From the NCBI RefSeq assembly GCF_039543525.1, contig NZ_BAABJX010000036.1:1-64000 (forward strand): a stretch of DNA of 64,000 bases, written 5' to 3'. This DNA is from Algivirga pacifica (GTDB taxonomy: Bacteria; Bacteroidota; Bacteroidia; Cytophagales; Flammeovirgaceae). Positions within the stretch are counted from its first letter, which is position 1. Every line of letters begins with the position of its first letter. The position numbers were made by a program, and so were the translations under genes. Below are positions 16,283 through 25,181 of the stretch, one piece after another. Under the pieces are notes generated by a model that saw only the letters and a program-made list of their open reading frames with translations, was not told where the DNA came from and ran no database searches.

Positions 16283-16661
16283 TATTTTCTGTTTTTCCCT
16301 TTCATCGGCGACTCGCCCCAAAAGAAGATATGCTACTCACATTCTGATATTTACAAATATTCCCTTCATAATACAGAATCCTTGAATAAACGAATATAAT
16401 GAAAAGAAGGTAAAAGATAATAGGGAATAGGTAAAAGGTAGGGGCAACCATATGGGGTCGCCCAATTCAACTCCATGTAGCCCTCTGGATCTGTGCTCTA
16501 TCATCACTGAGTTATAATCACACGTCATCGATCTAACCCAATGCAAAAGGATAAAACGAAAAGATCCTAAAGTACTCCTTACCTGCAGCGCATTTTTTGT
16601 ACCTTTGCACCCACAAAGGCCTCTTTTACCTTTTACTTATTACCTTTTACCTTAAATTATT
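16283..16661. other. Intergenic region between pdxA and rsmA with inverted repeats
   Basis: A stretch of repeated GGTAAAAG words at 16405-16440 is mirrored by CTTTTACC words at 16620-16653, directly before rsmA. Between them lies a palindrome of the GGGGCAACC-ATAT-GGGGTCGCCC type (16441-16462). The rsmA promoter box is at 16600-16607. No gene is seen. Confidence 0.6.
16600..16607 (+). promoter_or_regulatory. -7 promoter box for rsmA
   Basis: The sequence TACCTTTG followed by CACCC is a full match to the Bacteroidota TAnnTTTG box. It lies 55 bp upstream of the rsmA ATG. Confidence 0.55.
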
Positions 16662-17450
16662 ATGGCTTACGTTAAACCGAAGAAGCATTTAGGACAGCAC
16701 TTCCTTACCGACCAGCAGATCGCCCACGATATCGTTGATGCGATGAGTCTTCACGGTGGTTATGATACTATTCTAGAGATAGGACCGGGAACAGGAGTAC
16801 TTACAGATAAGCTTATCCATAAAGAAGCTTTTAAGACCACTGTAGTCGAAATTGATACGGAGTCTGTACAATACTTAAAAAATATCGTTGGACTTGCACC
16901 AGAACAAATTATAGAAGGAGACTTCTTGCAATTACATCTTGCCAAAGTTGCTCCAACCCCTTTGGGTATTATTGGGAACTTCCCTTATAATATTTCATCT
17001 CAGATCTTCTTTAAAGTTTATGAGAACAGAGATCAAGTGACCGAAGTAGTCGGCATGATTCAAAAGGAAGTTGCAGAACGCATTGCCTCTCCTGCGGGAA
17101 AGAAAACCAATGGCATTCTAAGTATTCTACTGCAAGCCTATTATGATATTGAGTATCTGTTCACGGTACCTCCACATGTATTTGATCCTCCTCCAAAGGT
17201 TGATTCCGCAGTAATTTCCTTAAAGAGAAATGACCGAAAACAGGTCCCTTGTGATGAGAAACTATTCAAGCGTGTCATCAAAACTGGTTTTGGTAACCGA
17301 AGAAAAACGCTAAGAAATGCACTAAAACCAATGGGCCTACCCGCTGAGTTTACTGCACAAGAGATCTTTGGAAAAAGAGCAGAACAGTTAGATGTAGAAG
17401 CGTTTATTAAACTAACGCAAGATATTGAAGCTGTCATGAAGCAGCAATAA
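16662..17450 (+). CDS. rsmA: 16S rRNA (adenine1518/1519-N6)-dimethyltransferase
   Basis: RsmA (KsgA) adds two methyl groups to each of two adjacent adenines near the 3' end of 16S rRNA, a late step in 30S maturation. The protein has 262 residues, the usual size. It begins with KPKKHLGQHFLTDQQIA. The SAM-binding loop is ILEIGPGTGVLT, the catalytic motif is NFPYNISSQ, and the C-terminal domain includes VFDPPPKVDSAVI and FGNRRKTLRNAL. A -7 promoter box lies 55 bp upstream. It is followed by a repeat-rich spacer and dprA on the same strand. Confidence 0.97.
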   Translation: MAYVKPKKHLGQHFLTDQQIAHDIVDAMSLHGGYDTILEIGPGTGVLTDKLIHKEAFKTTVVEIDTESVQYLKNIVGLAPEQIIEGDFLQLHLAKVAPTPLGIIGNFPYNISSQIFFKVYENRDQVTEVVGMIQKEVAERIASPAGKKTNGILSILLQAYYDIEYLFTVPPHVFDPPPKVDSAVISLKRNDRKQVPCDEKLFKRVIKTGFGNRRKTLRNALKPMGLPAEFTAQEIFGKRAEQLDVEAFIKLTQDIEAVMKQQ

Positions 17451-17451
17451 T

Positions 17452-17543
17452 GGTTATAGTTTATCGCTTTTCAGGTTATCGCTTATGGTTTATTGTTTTC
17501 ATTAACAGTATACGGACGAAGCGATAACCGATAAGGGATAAAT
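17452..17543. repeat. Inverted repeat of TTATCGC-type words after rsmA
   Basis: TTTATCGCTTTTCAGGTTATCGC-like words near 17460-17490 are mirrored by GAAGCGATAACCGATAAGGG near 17518-17538. The same words border the GTTATCA tandem array near 45.4-45.6 kb. It starts a few bases after the rsmA stop and may act as a terminator. Confidence 0.6.
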
Positions 17544-17632
17544 TTGTTAACAATCCCCCCTCTGCCTTGCTCATTATCCTCTGAAAATAGATTATCAACG
17601 ATACACTTAATAAACGATCTATTTTCATTACT

Positions 17633-18739
17633 ATGGCACATTGTGATCTCACCTATCAAGTCGCTTTAAGTATGCTCTCCGGCATCGGTGGTAAACTTGG
17701 CCGACAATTAATCAGCACCTTTGGTTCTCCTAAAAAAGTGCTAGAGGCCTCTTCACAAGAACTTATAAAAACCTCCTGCATAGGCCCCAAGCTATCACAA
17801 AGTATTATACAAGAACGATATGACGTTTTAAGAAGAGCCGAAAAGGAAGTTCAAGCTTGCACCGAAAAAAATATCAGTATTTTATTCTATACAGACAAAG
17901 ACTACCCTTCCCGGCTCAGACGATTGGCTGATGCGCCTATACTGCTTTACCAAAGAGGAGAGACAGATCTCAATGTTCACAAAGTCATTAGTATTGTCGG
18001 CACCCGAGCTGCAGATCAATACGGAGCAAGGATTATTCAAGAATTTCTGGAAGAGCTTCGGCAACTTGAAAAGCTTATAGTGGTCAGCGGAATGGCTTAC
18101 GGCATTGATATTATGGCACATAGAGAAGCGATCAAGCAAAATATTCCTACTGTAGGCGTAATGGCCAATGGGCTAGATATCATCTACCCCTCCGTTCACA
18201 AGAATACAGCTATACAGATGGTCAATACCTCTGGTTGTCTACTTTCAGAAAATCCACTTGGTACGACTCCCGATGCCAGTAAGTTTCCAGCCCGAAACCG
18301 TATCATTGCCGGAATGAGTGATATCGTACTCGTCGTGCAAGCTAAGAATAAAGGAGGAGCATTGATTACGGCAAGCTTCGCCAATCAATATAACGTAGAG
18401 GTTGCTGCTGTACCTGGAAACATACATGCAGATAACAGTCAAGGGTGCCACCAACTGATCCAACAGCATCAAGCCCACTTGATTACTTCTGCTCAGGAAC
18501 TTTGCACCTTAATGAACTGGCAAGAGGGGCCTCCACAAGCTATTCAAAAGAAATTATTCATAGAACTATCTCCAGAAGAAGCGTTAATCCATCAACACTT
18601 ATCTCAAAAAAGTATGCATATGGATGAGTTGCTTTCATGTACTGAACTCACTCCCGGACAGTTATCTAATGCACTTCTTCAACTAGAGTTTAACGGTATT
18701 TTACAGACACTACCTGGGAAAAGATACATCCTTAAATAA
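17633..18739 (+). CDS. dprA: DNA-processing protein DprA
   Basis: DprA binds incoming single-stranded DNA in natural transformation and loads RecA. The protein has 368 residues. An N-terminal helix-hairpin-helix-like region (LSMLSGIGGKLGRQLISTFGSPKKVL) is followed by the Rossmann-like core with ISIVGTRAADQYGARI, VVSGMAYGIDIMAHREAI, TVGVMANGLDIIYPSVH and the FPARNRIIAGMSD loop. A C-terminal winged-helix domain (MHMDELLSCTELTPGQLSNALLQLEFNGILQTLPGKRY) completes it. The full set of domains suggests a functional gene. It is followed by a 172-bp nested palindrome. Confidence 0.96.
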   Translation: MAHCDLTYQVALSMLSGIGGKLGRQLISTFGSPKKVLEASSQELIKTSCIGPKLSQSIIQERYDVLRRAEKEVQACTEKNISILFYTDKDYPSRLRRLADAPILLYQRGETDLNVHKVISIVGTRAADQYGARIIQEFLEELRQLEKLIVVSGMAYGIDIMAHREAIKQNIPTVGVMANGLDIIYPSVHKNTAIQMVNTSGCLLSENPLGTTPDASKFPARNRIIAGMSDIVLVVQAKNKGGALITASFANQYNVEVAAVPGNIHADNSQGCHQLIQQHQAHLITSAQELCTLMNWQEGPPQAIQKKLFIELSPEEALIHQHLSQKSMHMDELLSCTELTPGQLSNALLQLEFNGILQTLPGKRYILK

Positions 18740-18779
18740 TGATAAAAATAGAGTAGAGGTGTGCTTATCCAGCATCATT

Positions 18780-18951
18780 GACTAGTGATTGCTAAGTAAA
18801 CTTATAACTGAGAGCTACTTTCAAACAGTTGAAGGAGGAAGGATTATTATCCAGAGACTCCTATACCTTTATCCTTCTTCCTTCCTCCTTTATCCATTTG
18901 GAAGTAGTCCCTTTATTTCTATCAGAAAACTTAGCGTTTAGACCACTAGTC
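18780..18951. repeat. 172-bp nested palindrome downstream of dprA
   Basis: The ends are 8-bp perfect inverted repeats, GACTAGTG and CACTAGTC. Inside are GCTAAGT/ACTTAGC, then CTACTTTCAAA against TTTGGAAGTAG (one G-T pair), then AAGGAGGAAG against CTTCCTCCTT. The whole element can fold into one long interrupted stem. It resembles a MITE-like or large terminator element. I see no coding potential in the 18740-19139 gap. Confidence 0.7.
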
Positions 18952-19139
18952 ATGTAACTATAGTCCATGAAGACAAAGCATTGTCTCCACCTTAACAATT
19001 CCCTTATAACCAAATCCCTTTCTTTTTCGTTTATAATTTATACTTTGTTAAAGAAGAATTTGACAATATTTGTTATTGTATTTCCAGCAAATATCTATTA
19101 GATTCTACACAATGGTCAGTTTTTAAACCCTATTCACCT

Positions 19140-19631
19140 ATGGATCATTACTACGGACAGCACATCTTTATCAGTAAAGGAGTATACACACACCACGGCA
19201 TTGGACTAGGCAATGGTAAGATCATTCATTATGCAGGATTTTCTGAAGCATGGGAAATCGGGCCAGTAGAAATCATTACCCTAGATGAATTTACCCTAGG
19301 TGCTGAAGTCAACATTAAAGTATACGAAGACCGTAAGTTCTCTGAGCATGAAACGGTGGAAAGAGCCCTTAGCCGATTGGGGGAAGATGGGTATACCCTA
19401 TGGGGAAACAACTGTGAACACTTTGCATCCTGGGCTATCACTGGTGCCCATAGTAGTGAACAAGTTACTATTGCGGGTGTATTACTCACGATCAGTACCT
19501 TCGTTATAGGTGCTGCAGGCTATGCGGCCACTGCATATTTAGGAAAAGTAGCCTCCAATCAAAAAATAGCTCCTGTTCCAACTAAAAACAATCACTTCTT
19601 ACGCAGTTTGTTGGCTCCTGAAAAAGTTTAA
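19140..19631 (+). CDS. LRAT-fold (NlpC/P60 superfamily) protein
   Basis: This is a 163-residue protein with the LRAT/HRASLS acyltransferase-like fold. The likely catalytic residues are His19 and His30 (THHGIGLGNGKIIHYAG) and Cys92 in the diagnostic GNNCEHFASWA. The spacing is like that of the mammalian phospholipid acyltransferase/thiolesterase group. A C-terminal hydrophobic helix (VTIAGVLLTISTFVIGAAGYAATAYLG) probably anchors it in a membrane, as in eukaryotic members. There is no signal peptide. The bacterial role is unknown; thiol hydrolysis or acyl transfer on lipids is the family expectation. It stands alone between repeats. Confidence 0.85.
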   Translation: MDHYYGQHIFISKGVYTHHGIGLGNGKIIHYAGFSEAWEIGPVEIITLDEFTLGAEVNIKVYEDRKFSEHETVERALSRLGEDGYTLWGNNCEHFASWAITGAHSSEQVTIAGVLLTISTFVIGAAGYAATAYLGKVASNQKIAPVPTKNNHFLRSLLAPEKV

Positions 19632-19722
19632 GTACTTACCTGGAATCCCCTATTCTCGTGCATAACGCTATACCACATAGGTAAATTATGCTTTGCACAT
19701 TCATTACATCTTGATCTGGACT

Positions 19723-19772
19723 GGAGGCTGGAGCCTCCAAAACGCTGTTGGGTCGTAGGTGAAACCTACGAC
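19723..19772. repeat. Two-palindrome composite, second copy
   Basis: The GGAGGCTGGAGCCTCC palindrome (19723-19738) recurs exactly as at 11274, followed 13 bp later by GTCGTAGGT-GAA-ACCTACGAC-type palindrome (19752-19772). The first module is identical between sites; the second keeps the GTCGTA ends but has a different core. Confidence 0.75.
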
Positions 19773-19825
19773 CAGTTTTATGTTTAATGGAGAATGAAAA
19801 ATTCTTCATTCTTCATGCTTCATTC

Positions 19826-22800
19826 TTAATTATTATTTATCACTGACTTCCTAAAGTCAATATCTCCCAACTTCAACAACTCCATTTCTACAAAGAAGGA
19901 AGTTCCTACTCCTTCCTCTGTTTCAAACCAGATACTACCTCCTGAGTGCTCTACCCCTCTTTTAGAGATCGCCAATCCAATACCTGACCCTGTAGATTTT
20001 GTGGTAAACTTAGGCGTAAAGACTTTTTGCTGAATATCTTCTGGAATACCTCCCCCATTATCACTTACTTCTATTTGTACTTTCCCTGCCATATTGACTC
20101 TTAGAGATAATGCTATTCGTGGTTGTCCTCCTTCATCCACAGCCTGAATACCATTGATCACCAAGTTAGAGAAAATACGTCCCATCAGCTGTTTATCTCC
20201 CCTTACATAATAAGCGCCATCCGGAATATTCTCTACGATTTCTGCCTCATTCTTGGATTTAAACAGAATAGCTGTTTGTCGCAATACTTTAGCCACATCA
20301 AACTCTTCTTCCTTCGGCAATGGCATCGATGCATATGTAGAGAAGGACGTCGCTATATCAGCTAATGTATCTACCTGATTAAGCATCATATTCAAGGAGC
20401 GTTCAACACGGTGATCTTCCTGACCGCTCAATACCCTTTGTAACTGTTGCAACGTCAATCGCATTGGGGTCAATGGGTTTTTGATCTCATGCGCTACCTG
20501 CTGTGCCATATCCCTCCAGGCCGATTCTTTTTCGGTCTGTGCTAACGCTTTTTTACTTTCTTCCAGATTGGCCAACATTTGGTTATAGGCGCCAATCAAC
20601 AAACCAAACTCATCCCTTACATGATAATCCACAATCTCGTTGCTATGATTCAAGGATACATTACTGATCTTCGCACGAATCAATTTCAATGGCTTCAATA
20701 GTGACATGGACACCAAGAAAAGGAATGGCAATAAAAGCAATAACACCACTGTAAACACCTGAAGTACGGTGGATAGCACCTCTAGTACCTGTCGGTCTAA
20801 TTTATAGGCAGATCGAAAGAATGGGATACTAAAGAACCCTAGTACTTTTCCTCCCTTATACTCTTTGATTCCAATATATACCGTATTATAACTTAATGCT
20901 CCTACGTGTTCCGAGAGCATAATCTTATCTCTCTTGGATTCCTTAATCCCCGCATATGCCTCTGGATGTATCGTCTTGGAGAGTAAGGAAATCTCAAAAA
21001 GATAATCATCGCTACTTCCCACCAAAAACCCTTCTTCATCGAAGAAATGAATATCTGACTGTACCACCCCTGAAATATCATAGATCTTATTCTCCAGGTC
21101 TCGTTTAGAGATCTCTCCTTGATGATATTTCAATACATCTTCCTGCAAAGACGTGGCTACGCTTTGCGCCTTATCATAGTAAATGTTTCGTTGCTCCTCA
21201 CTGTTTTGAGAGCTCATTACGGTTACAACCACAATACCCACAACAATAATTGGCATAAAGAAAGCGACATTCAGGTATAGCTGTATCTTCGTAGAGAAGT
21301 TCACCTCATACTCTTTAGGCTTACTCATGTAGTTGTTTAGTGTGTAGGTCGTCAAGAACACGAACATCAACAACAAGAACAGGAAAGAAAAATCAGCATA
21401 TAGCGTACTCAACGGCTGATCGGGTACCGATACAATGATATGCTTGTCGATGCCATCCGGTTTACGGATATGGTTATATCCGTCATGCTTTAACTGTAAC
21501 CTCAACAAATGTGGGTTATCATCATAACGAAAAGTCTCCAAGAGCGCATTGGCATAGTTGTATTCTCCAAAACTATACACCAATTCCCTACGAAAGTAAA
21601 TTGCATAGCTAAACTCCTTTTGCCATGCACTTATTTTTCCATTCTTCAGGAAGAAATGGTGGGCATTTCCATAACTAAAACGCTTAGCCTTCAACTTCAC
21701 CAATACATATCCTACTTCCCTAGGCTCTCCTCGCTCATATACAGGAACCACACAGATATAACTCTTATTCCCTGACACCTGATCGTGCTTGGCAAAAATA
21801 TAGTTCCTGATTCGCTCTGCCTGAGAGTTCATAAAAGGCTGTACCTCTTTCTGTAAAGGCTCTACTCCTCCACCTATCGGCAATTTCAGACTATTATAGA
21901 AAGAGACACTAATGTCATATTTTTCAAAATACTTATTGAAAAATAGCTTCTCCATCAAGCGATCCCTCTCCCAGTTGCCGACATTCTGTTCAATAAAATA
22001 CTTAGGTAAGTTTCTATCGTTACGAATTTCTTCTACTGCCTCTTCTAGTCGAAACCCGATCATCTCTTCATTATCTTGCAGCTCAGAAGCAAAATCACGC
22101 ATCGCATTGATATACTCTGTTTGCTTATACTCATAACAAGTATACGTCCCCATCATCGCAAAGGCCGCAGCACAACTCAAGATATAGAAGAAGATCGTAT
22201 AATCTCCAAAAACAATCCGCTTAGGTAAACCCAAAAACGTGATCCCCGCAAAGTAAATCGCATTAATATTAAAGACCACCATACTCGTACTTTCCTGAAA
22301 AAGTAATAGGAAAATAAAGTAAATAAGGGTTCCTACTCCAAGGGTCACCATGATAGACGCCAACGGCAAAGTCTTTAGCATCAGCTTGGACGCCAAATGG
22401 CAAACCCAATAATAAATAGCCACATTGATCAATAACAGGCTTATTCCCAATATGTAAAGGGAGTTATCCAGAATACTGTCATATACTGAAAAAGTAAGTC
22501 CTGACTGCTTGAAAAAGTCTAGTTGTATATAGGCCAAATAATAGGCTACTGCAAAAGTCGAAAACACTAGAGTTCCTCCCAAGACCTGCTTCTGTACAGA
22601 GCTTAGAAGCATCACCTTTCGAACAGGAATCAGATAATTAAAACTACGGGAAACGTAGATGATAAGTACCAATAAGAATAACTGATTCAACACTGTACCT
22701 GCAGCTGTAGAACTCATGGAAAGCAAGCTCCATTTAGCAGGCTTAAACACCTCTAAGTGCATTTGTTCATAAGGCCAGTCCCACCAGGAAAAACTAAACT

Positions 22801-23581
22801 TCAAAAGGGCTAAAAGCATAAATAGCCCTAAAAACGTCCTCCAGTAATGCTTATTTCGGGTAAGGTGCAAGCCTAGCTTGATCAACTCCCAAATCAACAA
22901 TGCAAACCCTGTCAGGCTCAGAAGCATTACCGTCCAATTGAGGAAGCGATTGAAATAAGTCCCCTTATCCATTGTCAGGGTAAAAAGGTATTTCCGTGTC
23001 TTTGTCAGAATAGGATATCCCTCAGCCTCTTCCGACAGTACTGTGATCCCTACATCTTTACTGGAAAGAAAAATTCTTGGATGGGGCCCTTTAGGTAGGT
23101 AAAGGTTATTCACCTGGAAATCATAAAACAACGGTAGCAATGCGACAATATCATACGCATCGTCATAATGTCGAAAGCTGGATTTCCTCACTAAATAAAG
23201 GGCACTCCCTATACGGATACATCTTTCCAGATAATATCCTTTGATATCCTCATAACGTACATTGACATTATGATCGGACCAGAATACAATTTGTTCGTTG
23301 TTATTAAATACGTAATAAGATATACCATACCCTTCCGAAGACGTATCTTCCAAAAGGGCCGTAAAATTCACCTGTCCTTCACGCTTAATACTTTGCTTAA
23401 CATCCAAAATGCCGTCGCGCATCTTATCCGATACGTCGTGCAAGTTACGCTGCACCTGAGCGGCAAACTCCTCATGATTATTTTCTTGCTGAATCAATTT
23501 ATCCGTCAGAAAAGCTGCCAACAGAAAAAAGATGGCTAAAGCGACTGATAGATATGACTTCTGCAGTATACGATATATCAT
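19826..23581 (-). CDS. Very large NtrY-like membrane sensor histidine kinase
   Basis: This 1251-residue kinase has a TM near residues 10-28, a first extracytoplasmic region, then a cluster of about seven hydrophobic helices (about 215-490). A second extracytoplasmic region (about 500-730) and a further TM pair near 735-815 follow. A third sensor segment, a TM and a HAMP-like linker lead to HisKA with AHEIKNPLTPMRL (His about 1028). The ATPase domain ends the protein, with NLVINGIQAVDEGG, SDNGGGIPEDIQQKVFTPKFTTKSTGSGIGL. Typical NtrY proteins have about 700 residues. The catalytic residues are intact. No response regulator is adjacent, so the partner is elsewhere. Confidence 0.92.
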   Translation of the reverse strand: MIYRILQKSYLSVALAIFFLLAAFLTDKLIQQENNHEEFAAQVQRNLHDVSDKMRDGILDVKQSIKREGQVNFTALLEDTSSEGYGISYYVFNNNEQIVFWSDHNVNVRYEDIKGYYLERCIRIGSALYLVRKSSFRHYDDAYDIVALLPLFYDFQVNNLYLPKGPHPRIFLSSKDVGITVLSEEAEGYPILTKTRKYLFTLTMDKGTYFNRFLNWTVMLLSLTGFALLIWELIKLGLHLTRNKHYWRTFLGLFMLLALLKFSFSWWDWPYEQMHLEVFKPAKWSLLSMSSTAAGTVLNQLFLLVLIIYVSRSFNYLIPVRKVMLLSSVQKQVLGGTLVFSTFAVAYYLAYIQLDFFKQSGLTFSVYDSILDNSLYILGISLLLINVAIYYWVCHLASKLMLKTLPLASIMVTLGVGTLIYFIFLLLFQESTSMVVFNINAIYFAGITFLGLPKRIVFGDYTIFFYILSCAAAFAMMGTYTCYEYKQTEYINAMRDFASELQDNEEMIGFRLEEAVEEIRNDRNLPKYFIEQNVGNWERDRLMEKLFFNKYFEKYDISVSFYNSLKLPIGGGVEPLQKEVQPFMNSQAERIRNYIFAKHDQVSGNKSYICVVPVYERGEPREVGYVLVKLKAKRFSYGNAHHFFLKNGKISAWQKEFSYAIYFRRELVYSFGEYNYANALLETFRYDDNPHLLRLQLKHDGYNHIRKPDGIDKHIIVSVPDQPLSTLYADFSFLFLLLMFVFLTTYTLNNYMSKPKEYEVNFSTKIQLYLNVAFFMPIIVVGIVVVTVMSSQNSEEQRNIYYDKAQSVATSLQEDVLKYHQGEISKRDLENKIYDISGVVQSDIHFFDEEGFLVGSSDDYLFEISLLSKTIHPEAYAGIKESKRDKIMLSEHVGALSYNTVYIGIKEYKGGKVLGFFSIPFFRSAYKLDRQVLEVLSTVLQVFTVVLLLLLPFLFLVSMSLLKPLKLIRAKISNVSLNHSNEIVDYHVRDEFGLLIGAYNQMLANLEESKKALAQTEKESAWRDMAQQVAHEIKNPLTPMRLTLQQLQRVLSGQEDHRVERSLNMMLNQVDTLADIATSFSTYASMPLPKEEEFDVAKVLRQTAILFKSKNEAEIVENIPDGAYYVRGDKQLMGRIFSNLVINGIQAVDEGGQPRIALSLRVNMAGKVQIEVSDNGGGIPEDIQQKVFTPKFTTKSTGSGIGLAISKRGVEHSGGSIWFETEEGVGTSFFVEMELLKLGDIDFRKSVINNN

Positions 23582-23628
23582 CCTCTACTCGATTGATTTA
23601 TAAGGATATTCAAGGGCAAAAACCATAC

Positions 23629-23671
23629 AAAAATAGCCAAAGAAAGATTGATAGACATCTTTTTTGGCTAT
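23629..23671 (-). terminator. Intrinsic terminator of the DUF420/small membrane protein operon
   Basis: On the minus strand TAGCCAAA pairs with TTTGGCTA with an inner AGAT/ATCT pairing, followed by TTTTTG. It lies about 40 bp past the stop of the gene ending at 23711, and separates it from the histidine kinase. Confidence 0.7.
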
Positions 23672-23710
23672 TAAATGAATTTTATATAAAAAAATTAAGA
23701 AAACCTTTAT

Positions 23711-23986
23711 TTAGACACGTCCCAGGGCTTGGTTAATTTTCTCTCTGTATAACATATTCTTACGACTGCTCCTATACCACATAAATGCTACCACTGCAAT
23801 AAGGATATAAGGAATAGACATCAGGTAAAGGATACCCGAATTCAGTCCCGCCCCTACAGAACTACCTCCTGAACTAATATTATTTTCCACTGTCGCTCTA
23901 CACATCGCACATTGTGCTGCTGCTTGCTGTACACTTCCCAATGTCAAACAAAGGAAAAGTAGAAATTGTAAGGCCTTGTATTTCAT
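23711..23986 (-). CDS. Small exported membrane protein with CxxC motif
   Basis: This is a 91-residue protein with a signal peptide (FLLFLCLTLGSVQQAAAQ) followed directly by CAMCRATVENN and, near residue 50-70, one TM helix (GILYLMSIPYILIAVVAFMWY). The tail is basic and cytoplasmic. Similar small proteins lie next to DUF420 and cytochrome-oxidase assembly genes in many Bacteroidota, which suggests a role near the respiratory chain, perhaps in metal or redox handling by the CxxC. It is 18 bp after the DUF420 gene in the same operon. Confidence 0.8.
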   Translation of the reverse strand: MKYKALQFLLFLCLTLGSVQQAAAQCAMCRATVENNISSGGSSVGAGLNSGILYLMSIPYILIAVVAFMWYRSSRKNMLYREKINQALGRV

Positions 23987-24004
23987 TGCTTATCGTTTTT
24001 TTGG

Positions 24005-24589
24005 TTAGAACTGATAAAATGGACTAATCATCAAGTAAACCACTACTCCTGAGATTGCTACATACGTCCAAATTGGCCATGTCCACTTCACAATTTTCTT
24101 ATGTTTTGGCCAATTGCTTGTCCATGCATAATACATCGCCAACAACACTAATGGTACCACTGAAGCCGATAATAGAATATGAGATAATAAGATCACCAAG
24201 TACACTCCTCTAGGAATTGCCAAAGCAGCCAACTCCTCTGCGCTTACCAATAAATCGCCATTAAGGTCTCCATATTTGGTTTGTGGTCCAAAGAAGTGAA
24301 ATAACACATAAGATACCAAGAAGAGAGATCCCAGAATAAAAGCAGATACCATAAAGGTCTGATGCCAATCCTTCTGCCCTTTCTTAATCGCAATGAATCC
24401 TGCAATCAAGCAAACCGCACTACCCGTATTAATCAATGCATTCAAATGAGGCAATATCGCAAAACCACCAATCTCCGCATTTTCTTTAGGCATAAATAAT
24501 AAAATTGCCACCACCACAGGGATCGCTACGGAAAGTACTCCGATCACCCACATCGACAAACGCTCTTTTTTCTCTAATGTTGACTCCAT
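24005..24589 (-). CDS. DUF420 membrane protein (cytochrome oxidase assembly-associated)
   Basis: This is a membrane protein of about 194 residues with five hydrophobic helices. The DUF420 signatures are visible: PHLNALINTGSAVCLIAGF, KKGQKDWHQTFMVSAF, YVLFHFFGP, and ILLSHILLSASVVPLVL with several conserved His residues that could bind heme or copper. DUF420 genes usually lie beside cytochrome c oxidase and SCO/CtaG-type assembly genes; those are not in this window. I use the ATG ending at 24589 rather than the TTG two codons upstream. Confidence 0.88.
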   Translation of the reverse strand: MESTLEKKERLSMWVIGVLSVAIPVVVAILLFMPKENAEIGGFAILPHLNALINTGSAVCLIAGFIAIKKGQKDWHQTFMVSAFILGSLFLVSYVLFHFFGPQTKYGDLNGDLLVSAEELAALAIPRGVYLVILLSHILLSASVVPLVLLAMYYAWTSNWPKHKKIVKWTWPIWTYVAISGVVVYLMISPFYQF

Positions 24590-24599
24590 TGCCAATTTT

Positions 24600-24657
24600 T
24601 AATTATCAATTTTCAATTATTAATGATCAATTTTTAATGAGTAGTTCCCATTATAAT
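24600..24657. repeat. AT-rich word repeat (TCAATTTTCAATTATTAATGA type)
   Basis: Short AT words of the type ATTATCAATTTTCAATTATT repeat here. Related words occur at 10408-10440, 25180-25260, 26140-26240 and 54335-54400, so they form a dispersed family of intergenic AT repeats. Confidence 0.6.
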
Positions 24658-24729
24658 CACTGTTCACTGTTCACTGTTCACTGTTCACTGTTCACTGTTC
24701 ACTGTTCACTGTTCACTGTTCACTGTTCA
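24658..24729. repeat. Perfect heptanucleotide tandem repeat (TGTTCAC)n, about 10 copies
   Basis: The unit TGTTCAC is repeated without error about 10 times from 24658 to 24729. A second 7-bp array with a different unit lies at 45403-45532. It lies upstream of the DUF420 gene, so copy number could change expression. Confidence 0.97.
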
Positions 24730-24888
24730 AAATTAATCATCGACTAGATCCTATCCAAAGAAATCTTGGAAATAGCCTATTTCTTTTATCTATAAGTCTT
24801 TATAGCTCTTGTATTTATTTCAGAACAATTATCTATCGTCTGCTCAATTAACTGTAGTGGGAGTATTTTTGTTGTCAATTACTTATTC

Positions 24889-24973
24889 ATTGAGCGAGGA
24901 CGCTCAATTTATGTTGAGGTCGTAACGTGGACGTTACAACTAGCGGCGGGCGACCACATGGAGTCGCCCCTAC
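24889..24973. repeat. Cluster of three intergenic palindromes
   Basis: Three palindromes follow one another: ATTGAGCGAGGACGCTCAAT (24889-24908), GTCGTAACGT-GG-ACGTTACAAC type (24919-24940) and GGGCGACCACATGGAGTCGC-type (24948-24969) followed by CCCTAC. All have GGA in or next to the loop. The last is like a palindrome I remember as common in intergenic DNA of several phyla. The surrounding gap 24730-25257 has no gene. Confidence 0.7.
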
Positions 24974-25130
24974 TTTTTCTTACTTCATATTCTTAAAAAA
25001 TATTAAAAAACAATCATCGTCAATAAAAAAAGTCTCCCTTTTCAAAGTATGGCATTTGATTTGATATGTAAAAGACAAAAGCAGCAAACGTAAATCATAG
25101 CAATGAGAAATAGTTAGTTTTTGGGTTACT

Positions 25131-25165
25131 AAAACAGGTGTTCGATGGATGCCTGTTTTGTTGTT
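25131..25165 (+). terminator. Terminator-like hairpin without an obvious gene
   Basis: AAAACAGG pairs with CCTGTTTT across a 13-nt loop and is followed by GTTGTTTT. No coding gene precedes it on the plus strand, so it may end a small RNA or serve the minus-strand transcript. Confidence 0.4.
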
Positions 25166-25181
25166 TTATAGCCTTTTTTAA

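Noticed and set aside
16337..16546. 69-codon minus-strand frame upstream of pdxA
   Set aside because: It spans a palindrome and low-complexity spacer and has no recognisable features.
24658..24729. Possible CRISPR-like array
   Set aside because: The units are 7 bp and directly adjacent with no spacers, so it is a simple tandem repeat. No cas gene is in the window.
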